Shown here piece after piece: positions 1 to 8,118 of a stretch of DNA of 64,000 nucleotides. The translations under genes were made by a program, and so were the position numbers. The notes beneath the pieces are model-generated. The model was given only the letters and a program-made list of their open reading frames with translations. It did not search any database and had not been told where the DNA came from. The number at the start of each line of letters is the position of its first letter. Within the stretch, counting starts at the first letter, position 1. Source of the stretch: CAVQJU01 sp963712905 (lineage in GTDB: Bacteria; Acidobacteriota; Vicinamibacteria; Vicinamibacterales; CAVVIG01); contig CAVQJU010000012.1 in the NCBI GenBank assembly GCA_963712905.1, positions 1 to 64,000 of the forward strand. Direction: 5' to 3'.

Positions 1-28
1 TGTTCAGCGCCCATTAACGTTCCGTCCG

Positions 29-676
29 GTGAATCTCGTCCTCATGGGCCCGCCCGGGTCCGGAAAAGGCACGCAGGCCGCACGCATCGCTCGCGCCAGG
101 GGTGTGCCGGTCATCGCCACCGGCGACATGCTCAGGCGAACCGCACTCGCCCCGACGTCTCTCGGGCGCGCGGTGAAGCTCCTCATGGACCGCGGGGAGC
201 TCATCGACGACGAGGTGATGATCGAAATCCTGTCCGAGCGCATCATCCTGCCCGACGCGCAGCACGGATTCGTCCTGGACGGCTTTCCCAGAACGGTGAA
301 CCAGGGCCTCGCGCTCGACGTCCTGATGGAAAACCGCGGCCCCGTCATCGTCGTCGAAATCACCGTGCCGCAGGAGGAACTGATCCGGCGTCTGAGCCGG
401 CGCCTGGTCTGCGAGCGGTGCGGCGCGAACGCAAATCCGATGGACCGGGACGCCGCGTCGTGCCAATGCGGCGGCGCGTTCCAGGCGCGTGCCGACGACC
501 AGGATGCGGTCGCACTCGACCGGCTGCGGATCTACACGCGGGCGACGCAGCCCCTCGTCGACTTCTATCGCAAGCGCGCCACCTTCTGCGTCGTCGACGG
601 CACGCTCGCGCCCGATCGCGTCACGGCCCACATCGGGCGGGCGATCGGCACCGCCTTCGACAACGTCTCCGCCTGA
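29..676 (+). CDS. adk: Adenylate kinase
   Basis: Cytosolic nucleoside monophosphate kinase that interconverts ATP + AMP and 2 ADP. The 215-residue product begins with the P-loop GPPGSGKGT (residues 8-16), has the AMP-binding TGDMLRR and the DGFPRT segment, and a lid with four cysteines (CERC near 128-131 and CQC near 145-147) typical of zinc-bearing long-form kinases. Length matches the family (about 215). I chose the GTG at 29 because the P-loop normally lies 6-7 residues from the N-terminus; the frame stays open to the window edge, so an upstream start outside the window cannot be excluded. Adk often sits with secY/map in ribosomal protein operons, but what lies upstream is not visible. Confidence 0.95.
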   Translation: MNLVLMGPPGSGKGTQAARIARARGVPVIATGDMLRRTALAPTSLGRAVKLLMDRGELIDDEVMIEILSERIILPDAQHGFVLDGFPRTVNQGLALDVLMENRGPVIVVEITVPQEELIRRLSRRLVCERCGANANPMDRDAASCQCGGAFQARADDQDAVALDRLRIYTRATQPLVDFYRKRATFCVVDGTLAPDRVTAHIGRAIGTAFDNVSA

Positions 677-724
677 GATCGCCTCGCGCGCGCCATTCTG
701 GACGATAATTCCGGCGCCGCCGGA

Positions 725-2038
725 ATGACCATGAGGCCCCCGGGGAGTCGTCTCCACTGGACGTCGCCGTTCGCCCTGTTGATCTGCGCGGGGTTGATCT
801 CCGGCTGCGGCCGTGCCGGCGACGGGAAGGCCGCGGCTTCCCCATCGATGCTGCCGGACGGTTCGCCTTCGGGGTTCTTTGAGGCGTCGCCCATCGGAGA
901 GCGCGCCACGGCCGGGGAACGGCCCCGCATCACGCAGGTGCAGATTGCCGACCTCGACAAGGACGGCCTTGCGGACGTGCTGGTCTGCGACGCCCTCCGC
1001 GACCGCGTGAGCTGGATCCGGCAGTTCCCGCGCGGGTCTTTCACAGAGACGGTTCTAGCCCCGGTTCACGCGCCGGCCCACGTCACGCCGGTTGATATCG
1101 ACGGCGACGGCGACCTCGACCTGGTGATCGCTGCCCTCGGCGTGCTGATGCCCAGCAACAGCCGCACAGGAACGGTGATCGTCCTCGAGAACGACGGTCA
1201 TCAGCGTTTCACGCCTCACGTCGTCGCCGATCGGATCGCCCGGGTCGCAGACGCCGAGCCCGGCGATCTCGACGGCGACGGCGACATCGACATCGCCATC
1301 GCCGGTTTCGGCTACGACGATGGCGAGTCGGGGTGGCTGGAGAACAAGGGCGGCTGGCGATTCCAGATGCACACGCTGCTGCGGCTGTCGGGAGCGATCA
1401 ACGCGGCCATTGCAGACATCAACAGCGACGGACGTCCCGACATCGTGGCGCTGGTCAGCCAGGAGTGGGAGGAGATCTGGGCCTTCGTGAACGACGGTCC
1501 CGGACGCTTCACGCCGCGGATGATCTGGGGCTCGACCAACCCGGATTTCGGATCGAGCTGGCTGACGCTGGCAGACCTGGACCACGACGGCGACGCCGAT
1601 CTCGTGTACAGCAACGGCGACGCGTTCGACTACGCCCCGTCGAACAGCCGGCCGTGGCACGGTGTGCAGTGGCTCGAGAACAAGGGGCAACTGCAGTTCG
1701 AGTTTCACCGCATCGCCGACCTGCCCGGCGCCTCGAGCCCCCAGGTGGCGGATCTCGACGGTGACGGCGATCTCGACGTCGTCGTCGCCAGCGCGAACAA
1801 CGACTGGGACAACCCCGCCGCGCCCAGCCTCGTCTGGCTCGAAAACAACGGCCGGATGCAGTTCACGAAGCACACCATTGCCAGCTCGCCCACGCACCTG
1901 ATCACGCTTGCGGCCGGGGATCTCGACGGAAACGGCACGCCCGACATCGTCGCCGCCGGCATGCACATCAACCGGCCTTTCACGCGGATGGGGCGGGTGA
2001 CCGCCTGGATCAATCATGGGCCGCCGGCGCCACGCTGA
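725..2038 (+). CDS. FG-GAP/VCBS-repeat lipoprotein
   Basis: Predicted exported lipoprotein of 437 residues. The N-terminus has a hydrophobic segment ending in a lipobox (LISGC, Cys near 28), so it is probably lipidated and membrane-anchored. The rest holds about six repeats with calcium-binding-like loops of the form D-x-D-x-D-G-x-x-D (for example DLDKDGLADVL, DIDGDGDLDLV, DLDGDGDIDIA, DLDHDGDADLV), which are the VCBS/FG-GAP blades of an integrin-alpha-type beta-propeller. Such proteins bind ligands or partners at the surface; no enzyme motif is visible. It ends 23 nt inside the following TPR gene, which indicates translational coupling. Confidence 0.85.
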   Translation: MTMRPPGSRLHWTSPFALLICAGLISGCGRAGDGKAAASPSMLPDGSPSGFFEASPIGERATAGERPRITQVQIADLDKDGLADVLVCDALRDRVSWIRQFPRGSFTETVLAPVHAPAHVTPVDIDGDGDLDLVIAALGVLMPSNSRTGTVIVLENDGHQRFTPHVVADRIARVADAEPGDLDGDGDIDIAIAGFGYDDGESGWLENKGGWRFQMHTLLRLSGAINAAIADINSDGRPDIVALVSQEWEEIWAFVNDGPGRFTPRMIWGSTNPDFGSSWLTLADLDHDGDADLVYSNGDAFDYAPSNSRPWHGVQWLENKGQLQFEFHRIADLPGASSPQVADLDGDGDLDVVVASANNDWDNPAAPSLVWLENNGRMQFTKHTIASSPTHLITLAAGDLDGNGTPDIVAAGMHINRPFTRMGRVTAWINHGPPAPR

Positions 2039-3476
2039 CTCTCGCGGGGACGGTCGGCGCGAGCGCGGCCAGGGCGCGCACCCGCGCGCGAGGCTCTCTC
2101 GGCGCGGCAGGATCGCCGTGCTCGTGGCCGGAGCCGCCGCGGCCGCGCTGCTTCTGCTCGCGCCGCGGGCGTGGCGGGCGTTCGCCGCGCGCGACATTCC
2201 CCGGCTGCCGGAACTCGGATCGCAGCCGTCGGCCGTCAAAGGGCATCTTCGAGAGGCATTCGGCGCCGCAGCAGCCGATCCGTCCAACGCCGCCATCGGA
2301 TCCTATTGCCTGGCGCTGCACGCGGACATGTTGCTCGCCGAGGCTGAGCGTTGTTATGAGCTGGTCGAGGGGCGCGATCCGTCAGCGTGGGCCTGGAGCT
2401 ACTACCGCGTCCTGATCCTGAACGAACGCGGCGGCGGCGACGACCTCGCGCGGGCGCTGCGGCTGGTCGCCGGGCGTGCCCCGGACTTCGCGCCCGTCTG
2501 GTGGCGCCTTGGCGAAGCGGAATTCAAACGCGGCCGGTACGGCGCGGCCGCCGAGGCATGGAATCGAGCCGCCGCGGCGCACGAGCCGGACCGCGGATCC
2601 GAAACGCCCACGCACACGGCTGACGTCCCGGTGGCCGCGTACGCCGCACTTGGTCTGGCGCGCGTGGCCCTCGCCGAGGGACGCACCGCGGACGCGCATC
2701 GCCTTCTGACGACGGCAACGATGGTCGGGCCTCGCTTTGGTCCCGCCTACCGGCTGCTCGCCGAAACGAACGAGACGCTGGGACGGCGCGCCGACGCGGA
2801 CCGCGCGCAGGCGCAGGCCGCTCGCCTGCCGGCCTTTGCGCCTTACGCCGATCCGATGGTCGACGCCCTCGCGCGGGTCTCGCACAGCGCGACGTTTCTT
2901 CTCAGGCAGGCGTCGGAGGCCGACCCGGAGACCAACGGACCGTGGAGCGAGTTTCTCCTCCGGCGGGCGCTGGAGTTCGATCCCGGAAACCCCGACGTGC
3001 TGGCGAAGCTGGGACGCGTGCTGCGCAACGTGGGCCGAAAGGAGGAGGCGCTCGATGCGTTCCGGGCGTACCACGAAAAAGTGCCGGGAGACTTCGAGGG
3101 GACCGCGCAAATCGGCAGCTCTCTGACCGAGCTCGGCAGGCTCGAGGAGGCGGAACGCTACCTGCGCGAAGCGCTGACGGGCATCGACGACGCCCGGACT
3201 CACTACAATCTCGGCGTCGTCCTGTCCGGGTTGAATCGATCAGCGGAAGCGAGCGCCGAATATCGCCGGGCGCTCGACCGCGATCCGTACCTCGTGGATG
3301 CGCGGAACAACCTCGCGGCGCAGCTCGCGCGCGAAGGACGCCTGGCTGAAGCGAGCGCAGAGCTCGAGCGGGTACTGGAGCTCGAGCCGGACAACGCCCG
3401 TGCGCTCGCCAACCTGCGCGTCATTGGTCTTGCGAGCGGTCATCCGAGCGCCTCGGGGATCAGGCGCCCGAAGTAG
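2016..3476 (+). CDS. TPR-repeat membrane-anchored protein
   Basis: Protein of 486 residues with one N-terminal transmembrane segment (about residues 33-52) after an arginine-rich cytosolic tail, then a long alpha-helical region of tetratricopeptide repeats. The repeats are clearest at the C-terminus, where motifs such as NPDVLAKLGRVLRNVGRKEE and RTHYNLGVVLSGLNRSAEAS recur with 34-residue spacing. TPR domains mediate protein-protein contacts; no enzymatic domain was seen. Its start overlaps the preceding VCBS gene by 23 nt, so the two are likely co-expressed; UnbV/VCBS and TPR proteins are frequent neighbours in Acidobacteriota. No strong Shine-Dalgarno precedes the ATG, consistent with coupling. 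Its 3' end overlaps the convergent gene that ends at 3440 by 37 nt. Confidence 0.85.
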   Translation: MGRRRHADSRGDGRRERGQGAHPRARLSRRGRIAVLVAGAAAAALLLLAPRAWRAFAARDIPRLPELGSQPSAVKGHLREAFGAAAADPSNAAIGSYCLALHADMLLAEAERCYELVEGRDPSAWAWSYYRVLILNERGGGDDLARALRLVAGRAPDFAPVWWRLGEAEFKRGRYGAAAEAWNRAAAAHEPDRGSETPTHTADVPVAAYAALGLARVALAEGRTADAHRLLTTATMVGPRFGPAYRLLAETNETLGRRADADRAQAQAARLPAFAPYADPMVDALARVSHSATFLLRQASEADPETNGPWSEFLLRRALEFDPGNPDVLAKLGRVLRNVGRKEEALDAFRAYHEKVPGDFEGTAQIGSSLTELGRLEEAERYLREALTGIDDARTHYNLGVVLSGLNRSAEASAEYRRALDRDPYLVDARNNLAAQLAREGRLAEASAELERVLELEPDNARALANLRVIGLASGHPSASGIRRPK

Positions 3477-3952
3477 ATGACGCCGAGCCACAGGAACAAC
3501 GAGGCTCCGGCGATGAGCTTCGCAAGCCCCGGCGCGTCGTCTCCCGGCCGCAGGGCATCGACCGCCCGCGACATGCCGGTCGCGTAGAACGCCAGCAGGT
3601 TCAGGCCGGCGAGCGCGATGAACAGGAGCTTCAGCTGGAGCCACACGTCGGTCCTGATGACATCGTAGGGCGACATCGGCACGTTGGCGCGCATGCCGGT
3701 CACGAATATCAGTCCCGTCACGACGCAGAGGGTGAATCCGTACACCCCGCCGGGGATGAAGCGCTTCAACGTCTCCGGCGGCAGGCCTCTGGCCATTCCA
3801 AGGACGCGCAGGTCGAACATCCCCACGCCGCCAATCAGCAGGATGATCCCGAAGAAATGAAACGTCTCGCAGAGCGGCCACACCCAGGAATGGGCGCTGA
3901 TGTAAGCCGCCACCGAGGGCCATTCAAGCCAGGTTCGAAGAAAGGCATCCAT
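3440..3952 (-). CDS. Four-helix membrane protein downstream of the cytochrome oxidase operon
   Basis: Integral membrane protein of 170 residues with about four transmembrane helices and no charged catalytic signature that I recognise. It begins MDAFLRTWLEWPSVAAYI and contains the motif HSWVWPLCETFHFFG, whose His and Glu residues inside a helix could bind a cofactor. It resembles the gene just upstream (3957-4586): both have a His-x-Phe helix near the N-terminus and a LIFVTG or IVLTML helix in the middle, so they look like paralogous halves. The ATG at 3952 was chosen because the open frame upstream runs through a palindromic repeat. Last gene of the oxidase operon; possibly an accessory or quinol/heme-interacting subunit, but the function is unknown. 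Confidence 0.65.
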   Translation of the reverse strand: MDAFLRTWLEWPSVAAYISAHSWVWPLCETFHFFGIILLIGGVGMFDLRVLGMARGLPPETLKRFIPGGVYGFTLCVVTGLIFVTGMRANVPMSPYDVIRTDVWLQLKLLFIALAGLNLLAFYATGMSRAVDALRPGDDAPGLAKLIAGASLFLWLGVIYFGRLIPEALG

Positions 3953-3956
3953 GTCA

Positions 3957-4586
3957 TCACCCTCGTTGTAGCGCGGGCCTTTCAGCCCCGTGTTCCGTCG
4001 GCCCCGCAACGGCCGCCCTGCCAAAGACTCGCGCCGCGATGTGCCTGCCGACGAGCATCAGGAAGGCCGCGATGAGAACGGCCAGCGTGGACTGTTTGCG
4101 GACGTACGGCGAGTAGGCCGTGAACCGGCCGGCCGTGACGGCGACGGCCCAGAACACGAGCATCGCGACGGCCACGATCCTCGTCTTCAGCGGCACGGGG
4201 CCCGTGTCCGTGGGCGCCTGCTCGCCGAACAATCCGGCCCTGAGCATTCGCAGGCTGACGATGGCGCCCGCGATGGCCGCGAGCTTGACGTAGAAGTCGG
4301 GATTGCTGAACAGGCTCCTCGCCGCCAGCATCGTGAGGACGATCCCTGTTGCCGCGTTCACCCAGAACCCCACGAAGATCAACGGGAAGAACTTCCCCAT
4401 CGGCGCCAGCGGCAGGGCGCGGGCAAAGCCCAGCGCCCGCAGCGCGATCATGCCGCTCAGCCCGACGAGGAACGCCATCCCGAAGGTGTGAAACGCGAGG
4501 ACGGTTGAATAGGCCAGCACGGTCGGTGCCTCGCGCACCCACGTCGCGAAGCCGGTGTTCTCGATGGCTTCCAACACTTCCCACAT
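3957..4586 (-). CDS. Multi-helix membrane protein, paralog-like to its downstream neighbour
   Basis: Membrane protein of about 209 residues with five predicted hydrophobic helices. It starts at the ATG at 4586, preceded by a good ribosome site (GGAGGG 8 nt upstream), and contains TVLAFHTFGMAFLVGLSG, where the conserved histidine parallels that of the gene at 3440-3952. I do not recognise a named family with certainty. It follows the small CxxC protein by overlap of the ribosome site with that gene's stop codon, so it is part of the oxidase operon. Its last roughly 20 residues (ending RPALQRG) are encoded by a degenerate palindromic REPIN-like element, so the C-terminus is probably repeat-derived rather than functional. 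Confidence 0.6.
   Translation of the reverse strand: MWEVLEAIENTGFATWVREAPTVLAYSTVLAFHTFGMAFLVGLSGMIALRALGFARALPLAPMGKFFPLIFVGFWVNAATGIVLTMLAARSLFSNPDFYVKLAAIAGAIVSLRMLRAGLFGEQAPTDTGPVPLKTRIVAVAMLVFWAVAVTAGRFTAYSPYVRKQSTLAVLIAAFLMLVGRHIAARVFGRAAVAGPTEHGAERPALQRG
3968..4022 (+). repeat. REPIN-like element 1 (degenerate)
   Basis: Starts with GTAG (3968-3971) followed by the foldback GCGGGCCTTTCAGCCCCG and a second, decayed arm ending GGCCGCCCTGC. It matches the layout of the three better preserved elements at 30435, 42852 and 50916, although the second stem and the terminal CTAC are mutated (CTGC). It overlaps the 3' end of the minus-strand gene 3957-4586. Confidence 0.6.
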
Positions 4587-4590
4587 ACGG

Positions 4591-4857
4591 TCATCCCTCC
4601 TTCTCGTTCGATCCCTGCCGCGAGCGTTCCATGCGCACGGCCAGCCGCGCGACCACTGCAAAGACGGCAAAGGGCGCCGCCAGGAGGATCAGGATGCCGC
4701 TTCGCAGCGCCCCAACCATCTGCCGGCCTTCCGGCGAGTCCAGCGCCCGGCGGCACATCGCGCACTGCGCCGACGCCTGTTCGGCCGTCAGCAAAGTCAG
4801 GATCGCAAACAGCACGACGATGCAGCTGACAGACTTCGCGGACTTAACGGGGGCCAT
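4591..4857 (-). CDS. Small exported membrane protein with CxxC motif
   Basis: Protein of 88 residues: an N-terminal signal or anchor segment (VSCIVVLFAILTLLTAEQASA), then QCAMCRRALDS with a CxxC pair placed just after the probable cleavage site, then a second hydrophobic helix (SGILILLAAPFAVFAVVARL) and a basic tail. The CxxC outside the membrane next to a cytochrome oxidase suggests a copper- or thiol-related accessory role, but this is inference. The gene overlaps the subunit IV gene by 14 nt and is followed immediately by two more membrane-protein genes on the same strand, so all are likely one transcript with the oxidase. Confidence 0.6.
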   Translation of the reverse strand: MAPVKSAKSVSCIVVLFAILTLLTAEQASAQCAMCRRALDSPEGRQMVGALRSGILILLAAPFAVFAVVARLAVRMERSRQGSNEKEG

Positions 4858-5134
4858 AGCGGCTCACCATCTCGTGAATCCGGGTCGCATCCGGCGCGAT
4901 GAGCGCGAACAACACGACCGCGGTCACAATCAGTCCGACGACGACCGTCAGCACGATGCCGGCGCTTTCGGCGCGCAGGTGCATGAAGTTGGCGCCGATG
5001 ATCGATGCCTTGGTCAGCATCGCGGCCACCATGAACACCACGAACGCCAGGCGCGGAATCGTCGCGGTGTCGGCCCATAGCATCACGACGGTGAACACGA
5101 GAAGCACGCCCCAGGTGATCCAGTAACCGCGCAT
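4844..5134 (-). CDS. Cytochrome c oxidase subunit IV (prokaryotic COX4-like)
   Basis: Membrane protein of 96 residues with three transmembrane helices, matching the small prokaryotic subunit IV of caa3/aa3-type oxidases in length and topology; the middle helix carries KASIIGANFMHLR, typical of the family (xxKAxLVxxFFMHL). It stabilises the oxidase and has no redox centre. The ATG at 5134 follows the subunit III stop by about 30 nt, a gap filled by a GTAG-type palindrome. The next gene downstream overlaps it by 14 nt. Confidence is high because of both the motif and the operon position after subunits II, I, III and III. Confidence 0.85.
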   Translation of the reverse strand: MRGYWITWGVLLVFTVVMLWADTATIPRLAFVVFMVAAMLTKASIIGANFMHLRAESAGIVLTVVVGLIVTAVVLFALIAPDATRIHEMVSRYGPR

Positions 5135-5146
5135 GACACCACCACG

Positions 5147-5169
5147 GCAGGCCTGAAGGCCTGCACTAC
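5147..5169 (-). repeat. Single REP-like hairpin (GTAG-headed)
   Basis: Read on the minus strand it is GTAG followed by the hairpin GCAGGCCTTCAGGCCTGC, with the CTTCAG loop core of the other elements in this window. The TAG of its GTAG head (5166-5168) is the stop codon of the subunit III gene once that gene's frameshift is corrected. Confidence 0.65.
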
Positions 5170-5775
5170 AGCAAATAGAACAACGTAAAGATGAAGACCC
5201 AGACGAGATCGACGAAATGCCAGGTACAGGCCCGCCATCTCGACTCCGTCCTTCGTCGAACGATTGCCTGCCAGTCGAATCGCCGTCGAGACGAGCACGA
5301 TGACCCCCGTCAGCACGTGCGAGCCGTGAAAGCCGGTCAACAGGAAGAAGTACGCGCCGAACGACGCGTCGCCCCACGGATTGCGCGCGAGCCGGGCGCC
5401 CTCTCCGATGAGGTGACTCCATTCGTACGCCTGCATGCCGAGAAAGACAATGCCGCCGATCATGGTGAGCACGACGTACTTCAACGCGTCGCGGCGTCTG
5501 TTTTCCGCCATCGCGTGCACGGCGCTTGCCATCGTCGCGCTGCTCGAGATGAGCACGAACGTCATTGCGGCGATGTATTTGAGGCTGAAGACTTCGGCCT
5601 GGTCCGGCCACGTGAATGCGAGGATCCGCGCGTAGCCGTACGAGGCGAGAAAGCCGGCGAAGAGCAGGCCGTCGGTGACGATGAACCACCACATCATCAC
5701 CTTGCGCCAGCCGGCGTCGAAAGGACAGGCGCCACCGGCCCATCGATCGATTGGAGACGTCGCGGGTTGGGCCAT
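5166..5775 (-). CDS. Cytochrome c oxidase subunit III, one +1 frameshift near the 3' end
   Basis: Subunit III of a heme-copper oxidase, five or more transmembrane helices, about 202 residues when repaired. The N-terminal part reads normally (WRKVMMWWFIVTDGLLFAG, AYEWSHLIGEG, FFLLTGFHGSHVLTGVIVL). Near 5223 one extra C shifts the frame; in the +1 frame the expected family C-terminus follows (YWHFVDLVWVFIFTLFYLL and stop). The span of 610 nt is 3n+1, consistent with one inserted base. It is either a sequencing insertion or a real lesion that would replace the last helix. It lies between the second subunit III-type gene and subunit IV. Confidence 0.85.
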
Positions 5776-5780
5776 ATGTT

Positions 5781-6356
5781 TCAGTAAACCGATACCAGGA
5801 GAAACAGGAACAGCCAGACCGCCCCGAGGTAGTGCCAGAACGTCCGGCACAACCCCATGCGCGACGCCCACGCCCGCGGATTCCGCGCGCCTCGAATGGT
5901 CGCGACGGCGCCCCATGTCAGCAGCGTGAGCGCAGCCACCACGTGGACCGCGTGGGCGCCCGTCATCATGAAGAAGAACGCGCTGTGGGGGCTCGTCGGC
6001 AGGTACACGCCCGCCGCGGCCATCTGACGCCACGCGGCCACCTGCCCGGCGAGAAACCCGCCGCCGAGCAACAGCGCGACCAGCATGCCGGCCACCGCGG
6101 GTTGCCAGCGTCTTCGTTCGCCGTGCAGTCGTGCCGCTTCGAGCGCGACGCTGCTCGCCAGAAGGATCCCCGAGTTCAGCCAGAGGATCGACGGCAGCGC
6201 GATGTGCCGCCAGTCGGACCCGCTGCGCCGGACGACGTAGGCGCTCGTGAACGCCGCGAACAGCATCGTCACGGTGGCGAGGAACATCCACAGGCCGAGC
6301 CTGACCTGTTCCTCGCGAAGCGCGAGCGCGGCGACACGCGCGCGGTCGGTGCTCAT
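5781..6356 (-). CDS. Second cytochrome c oxidase subunit III-type protein
   Basis: Membrane protein of 191 residues related to heme-copper oxidase subunit III (CtaE/CyoC superfamily): EEQVRLGLWMFLATVTMLF matches the first helix signature and PHSAFFFMMTGAHAVHVVAA the helix with the conserved GxHxxHV motif, ending FWHYLGAVWLFLFLLVSVY, the typical FWHxxDxxW C-terminal helix. It overlaps coxA by the 4-nt ATGA junction, showing translational coupling, and is followed 5 nt later by the other subunit III gene. Two tandem subunit III-type genes in one oxidase operon occur in several Acidobacteriota; each may supply part of the classical seven-helix subunit. Confidence 0.85.
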   Translation of the reverse strand: MSTDRARVAALALREEQVRLGLWMFLATVTMLFAAFTSAYVVRRSGSDWRHIALPSILWLNSGILLASSVALEAARLHGERRRWQPAVAGMLVALLLGGGFLAGQVAAWRQMAAAGVYLPTSPHSAFFFMMTGAHAVHVVAALTLLTWGAVATIRGARNPRAWASRMGLCRTFWHYLGAVWLFLFLLVSVY

Positions 6357-8104
6357 ACGGTCACCGGCGCTTCGCTGCCGGGGACGGTCTGGGCGGCGAA
6401 GTCGGCGCCGGCGACCGGCACGCCGTACTCGTAGGCCCAGCGCTCGACGGTCGGCACGTGTTCGAAGTTGCCGTGCGGCGGCGGCGACGGCACGGTCCAC
6501 TCGAGTGTCGTGGCGCGCCACGGGTTGGGCACCGCCACGCGGCCCTTCGCCAGGCTCCAGACGAAGTTCACGAGGAACAGGAACTGCGCCGACACCAGGA
6601 GAAATGCCGCGAGGCTGATGACGAGGTTCTGGCCGCGCGTCTTCTGAAGGTAGTCGAACGCCGTGAACGCGTAGTACCGGCGGGGCGCCCCCTGCAGGCC
6701 GAGGAAGTGCTGCATGAAGAAGATCGTGAAGAACGGCGCGAATGTCAGCCAGAAATGGGCCTTGGCCAGCGTCTCGTTCATCATCCGGCCGAACATCTTC
6801 GGGAACCAGAAGTAGATCCCCGCGAAGGTGGCCAGCAGCGTGACGCCGCCGATCATCATGTGGAAGTGGCCGACGACGAAGTAGGTGTCGTGCAGCTGCA
6901 TGTCGGCCGTGGCGTTGCCGAGGAAGAGCCCGCCAAGGCCGCCGCTGCCGAAGAGCGCGATCACGCCGAGGACGAACAGCATCGGCGACGCCAGCTCCAG
7001 CTTCGCGCCCCACAGGCTCGCCAGCATGTTCACGCCGAAGATGGTCATCGGCACCGTGATCGTCAGCGTCACCAGCGAGAAGTACTCGCCGCTGAAGGGA
7101 CTCATGCCGCTCACGAACATGTGGTGCCCCCAGACGATCATGCTGAGCGCGCCCACGGCCATCAGGCAGTAGACAGACGAGCGGTATCCGAAGATCGGCT
7201 TGCGCGTGAACGCCGGCATGATGTCGCTGGCGACGCCCAGCGCCGGCAGCAGCAGCACGTACACCTCCGGGTGGCCCAGAAACCAGAACAGGTGCTGCCA
7301 GAGCAGCGGCGACCCGCCTGTCGACGGCACGAGCTTGTTGGCGACGATAAGGCCCGACGGCAGGAAGAAGCTCGTGCCGAGGTGCCGATCGAACAGCAGC
7401 ATCACAGCGGCCGCGGTCAGCGGCGGGAACGCGAGCAGCCCGAGAATCGATGCGATGAAGTAGGTCCAGACCGTCAGCGGCATGCGCATCATCCACATGC
7501 CCGGCGCCCGCACGCTCAACACAGTGGCCACGATGTTCAGTCCGCTCATCGTGAACGAGGCGATGAAGAGCGCCATGCTGAGGAGCCAGATCGACTGACC
7601 CATCTGCGATCCGGGGACGGCCGCCGCGATCGCGCTGAGGGGCGGGTACGCCGTCCAGCCCGCCGCTGCCGCACCGCCTGCCACGAAGAACGACAGGATC
7701 AGCACGAGCGCCGACAGCAGGGCGATCCAGTACGACAGCATGTTGAGGAACGGAAACGCCATGTCGCGCGCGCCGACTTGCAGCGGGACCAGGTAGTTGC
7801 CGAAGCCGCTGACGAGCACGTAGGAGATGAAGAAGAACACCATGATGGTGCCGTGCATCGTCACGACCGCCAGGTAGAACTCCGGCGCCATCACACCGCT
7901 CTGATAGCCTTCGGGCAGGATCTTCGCGAGCAGCGGCCACGTGTGATCGGGCCAGCCCAGCTGGAGGCGGATCAGCGTCGCCAGCCCCGCGCCCAGCAGC
8001 GCCATCACCAGGCCGGTGACGATGTACTGGATGCCGATCACCTTATGGTCCATGCTGAACACGTAACGGCGAAGGAACCCGCGCGGGCCCGGCGTCTCGT
8101 GCAT
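6353..8104 (-). CDS. coxA: Cytochrome c oxidase subunit I (A-type heme-copper oxidase)
   Basis: Catalytic proton-pumping subunit, 583 residues, about 12 or more transmembrane helices. Ligands are all visible: TMHGTIMVFFF (low-spin heme His), LGHPEVYVLLLP (CuB His, the D-channel Glu and the cross-linked Tyr), VWGHHMFVSGM (two CuB His) and VVGHFHMMIGG (both heme His). The GHPEVY motif places it in the A1 subfamily. The ATG at 8104 lies 14 nt after the coxB stop and its own stop overlaps the next subunit start. It reduces O2 with electrons from subunit II CuA. The reading frame is intact, in contrast to both flanking oxidase genes. Confidence 0.95.
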   Translation of the reverse strand: MHETPGPRGFLRRYVFSMDHKVIGIQYIVTGLVMALLGAGLATLIRLQLGWPDHTWPLLAKILPEGYQSGVMAPEFYLAVVTMHGTIMVFFFISYVLVSGFGNYLVPLQVGARDMAFPFLNMLSYWIALLSALVLILSFFVAGGAAAAGWTAYPPLSAIAAAVPGSQMGQSIWLLSMALFIASFTMSGLNIVATVLSVRAPGMWMMRMPLTVWTYFIASILGLLAFPPLTAAAVMLLFDRHLGTSFFLPSGLIVANKLVPSTGGSPLLWQHLFWFLGHPEVYVLLLPALGVASDIMPAFTRKPIFGYRSSVYCLMAVGALSMIVWGHHMFVSGMSPFSGEYFSLVTLTITVPMTIFGVNMLASLWGAKLELASPMLFVLGVIALFGSGGLGGLFLGNATADMQLHDTYFVVGHFHMMIGGVTLLATFAGIYFWFPKMFGRMMNETLAKAHFWLTFAPFFTIFFMQHFLGLQGAPRRYYAFTAFDYLQKTRGQNLVISLAAFLLVSAQFLFLVNFVWSLAKGRVAVPNPWRATTLEWTVPSPPPHGNFEHVPTVERWAYEYGVPVAGADFAAQTVPGSEAPVTV

Positions 8105-8118
8105 GGTCGCGGCGACCG